NCBI GenBank assembly: GCA_023135505.1
Contig: JAGLTA010000049.1
Location: forward strand, 1-12,687
DNA from: Candidatus Parcubacteria bacterium
GTDB taxonomy: Bacteria > Patescibacteriota > Patescibacteriia > JAACEG01
DNA length: 12,687 nucleotides
Direction: 5' to 3'
The notes beneath the pieces are model-generated. The model saw nothing but the letters and a program-made list of their open reading frames with translations, searched no databases and had not been told where the DNA came from. Numbering within the stretch: position 1 is the stretch's first letter; each line of letters begins with the position of its first letter. A program made the translations under genes and the position numbers. This document shows positions 12,256 through 12,687 of the stretch, piece after piece.

Positions 12256-12687
12256 ATGAAAAAATTATTTTTTAGTTTTTTAGTTATTTTGACAGGAGTT
12301 TTTTTCTTTAATTGTCTCATTGTTGAGGCAAAAATTTATCAGGGCGGAGCGCTTAGTAGTCCCGATAAATGGGTAATAGAGGATAATGATAAAAAAATTA
12401 TTTCGCCGGGCGAAAAGTATTATTGGCTAAATTCTTGGGCTGTAATAAGAGAACAGCCCAGTGGATACAGGAGAAAAATTTCTCCGCCGTATACTTTGGA
12501 GTATTCATATAGGAAAGAGTGGTTCGAGGACACTACTTGGCCGGAATATTCTTATATGTTTTGGGGAGGGAAATTAGATGATTACAATGATCGTGAGATC
12601 AAAAAAATTGAAGAATGGATTTTTGAAGTTTTTAAATATGCCGCAACTGTGCGGTATATTGAAAAAAAAGCGGCAAATTTTTCAATA
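12256..12687 (+). CDS. Secreted protein of unknown function, 3' end outside the window
   Basis: The frame runs from ATG 12256 to the window edge without a stop (144 residues seen). AAGGAGGA lies about 8 nt upstream. An in-frame GTG directly before the ATG is possible but too close to the SD. Residues 1-25 (MKKLFFSFLVILTGVFFF, then NCLIVEA) are a Sec signal peptide with a likely cut after V-E-A. A cysteine at 20 is not in a lipobox. The mature part is rich in Trp, Tyr and charged residues (KYYWLNSWAVIREQPSGY, EWFEDTTWPEYSYMFWGG) and then becomes helical (REIKKIEEWIFEVFKYAATV). I do not recognise a family. An envelope or exported role is inferred from the signal peptide. A structured element precedes it. 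Confidence 0.75.
   Translation, partial: MKKLFFSFLVILTGVFFFNCLIVEAKIYQGGALSSPDKWVIEDNDKKIISPGEKYYWLNSWAVIREQPSGYRRKISPPYTLEYSYRKEWFEDTTWPEYSYMFWGGKLDDYNDREIKKIEEWIFEVFKYAATVRYIEKKAANFSI

Noticed and set aside
1..12687. tRNA or rRNA genes
   Set aside because: I looked for GTTCRANYC T-loops with an acceptor stem and for conserved rRNA strings and found none in convincing context; the few TTCAAATC-type matches lie in coding sequence.

Overview
The window is AT-rich (roughly 30% GC by eye) bacterial chromosome. It most resembles a member of the Candidate Phyla Radiation (Patescibacteria). The clues are large multi-membrane GT-C type glycosyltransferase genes, many small zinc-ribbon or Cys-rich proteins, a ribosomal operon reduced to rpsF-ssb-rpsR that ends in a terminator with no rplI, and starts that mostly lack a Shine-Dalgarno (SD) site. 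The phylum is an inference; no 16S rRNA or other decisive marker is present.

Layout. 1-90 may hold the tail of an unidentified gene. 181-1545 (+) is a GT-C glycosyltransferase-like membrane protein followed by a strong bidirectional terminator. 1618-2011 is a gene-poor stretch with three related copies of a decayed coding fragment split by a palindromic repeat. 2008-4317 (-) is a tightly packed three-gene operon in which every product carries zinc ribbons: a membrane TPR protein, a membrane trypsin-like protease, and a double-ribbon protein. 4490-5378 (-) is a zeta-toxin-like kinase overlapping a small protein with a CCxxCxC tail. 5530-6798 (-) is rpsF-ssb-rpsR. 6849-9008 (-) is a 719-residue membrane protein whose reading frame contains a palindromic element. 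9029-9537 (+) is a compact transcription unit, with its own promoter, strong SD sites and terminator, encoding a Cys-rich 116-residue protein and a previously uncalled 43-residue membrane peptide; the first gene's mRNA is packed with perfect hairpins. 9679-11262 (+) is a second GT-C-like membrane protein, followed by two interspersed repeats. 11514-12059 (+) is a membrane-anchored protein of unknown function. 12256-12687 (+) is the start of a secreted protein, preceded by a structured leader and cut by the window edge.

How things work together. The ribosomal/SSB operon is housekeeping. The GT-C proteins probably act in the cell envelope, using polyprenyl-phosphate sugars to build surface glycans. 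The zinc-ribbon operon looks like a membrane-spanning module with cytoplasmic ribbons and extracytoplasmic TPR and protease domains. Promoters are unusually legible: four have a TTGnnn box, a 16-nt spacer and a -10 box. Three lie directly beyond the terminator of the preceding unit, and the fourth (rpsF) has its -35 box over the stop codon of the gene before it. Two promoters share an identical 37-bp sequence.

Most interesting candidates: the palindromic element carried in frame in the 719-residue gene; the hairpin-saturated mini-operon at 8994-9583; the three-gene zinc-ribbon/TPR/protease operon; and the zeta-kinase/small Cys-tail pair.
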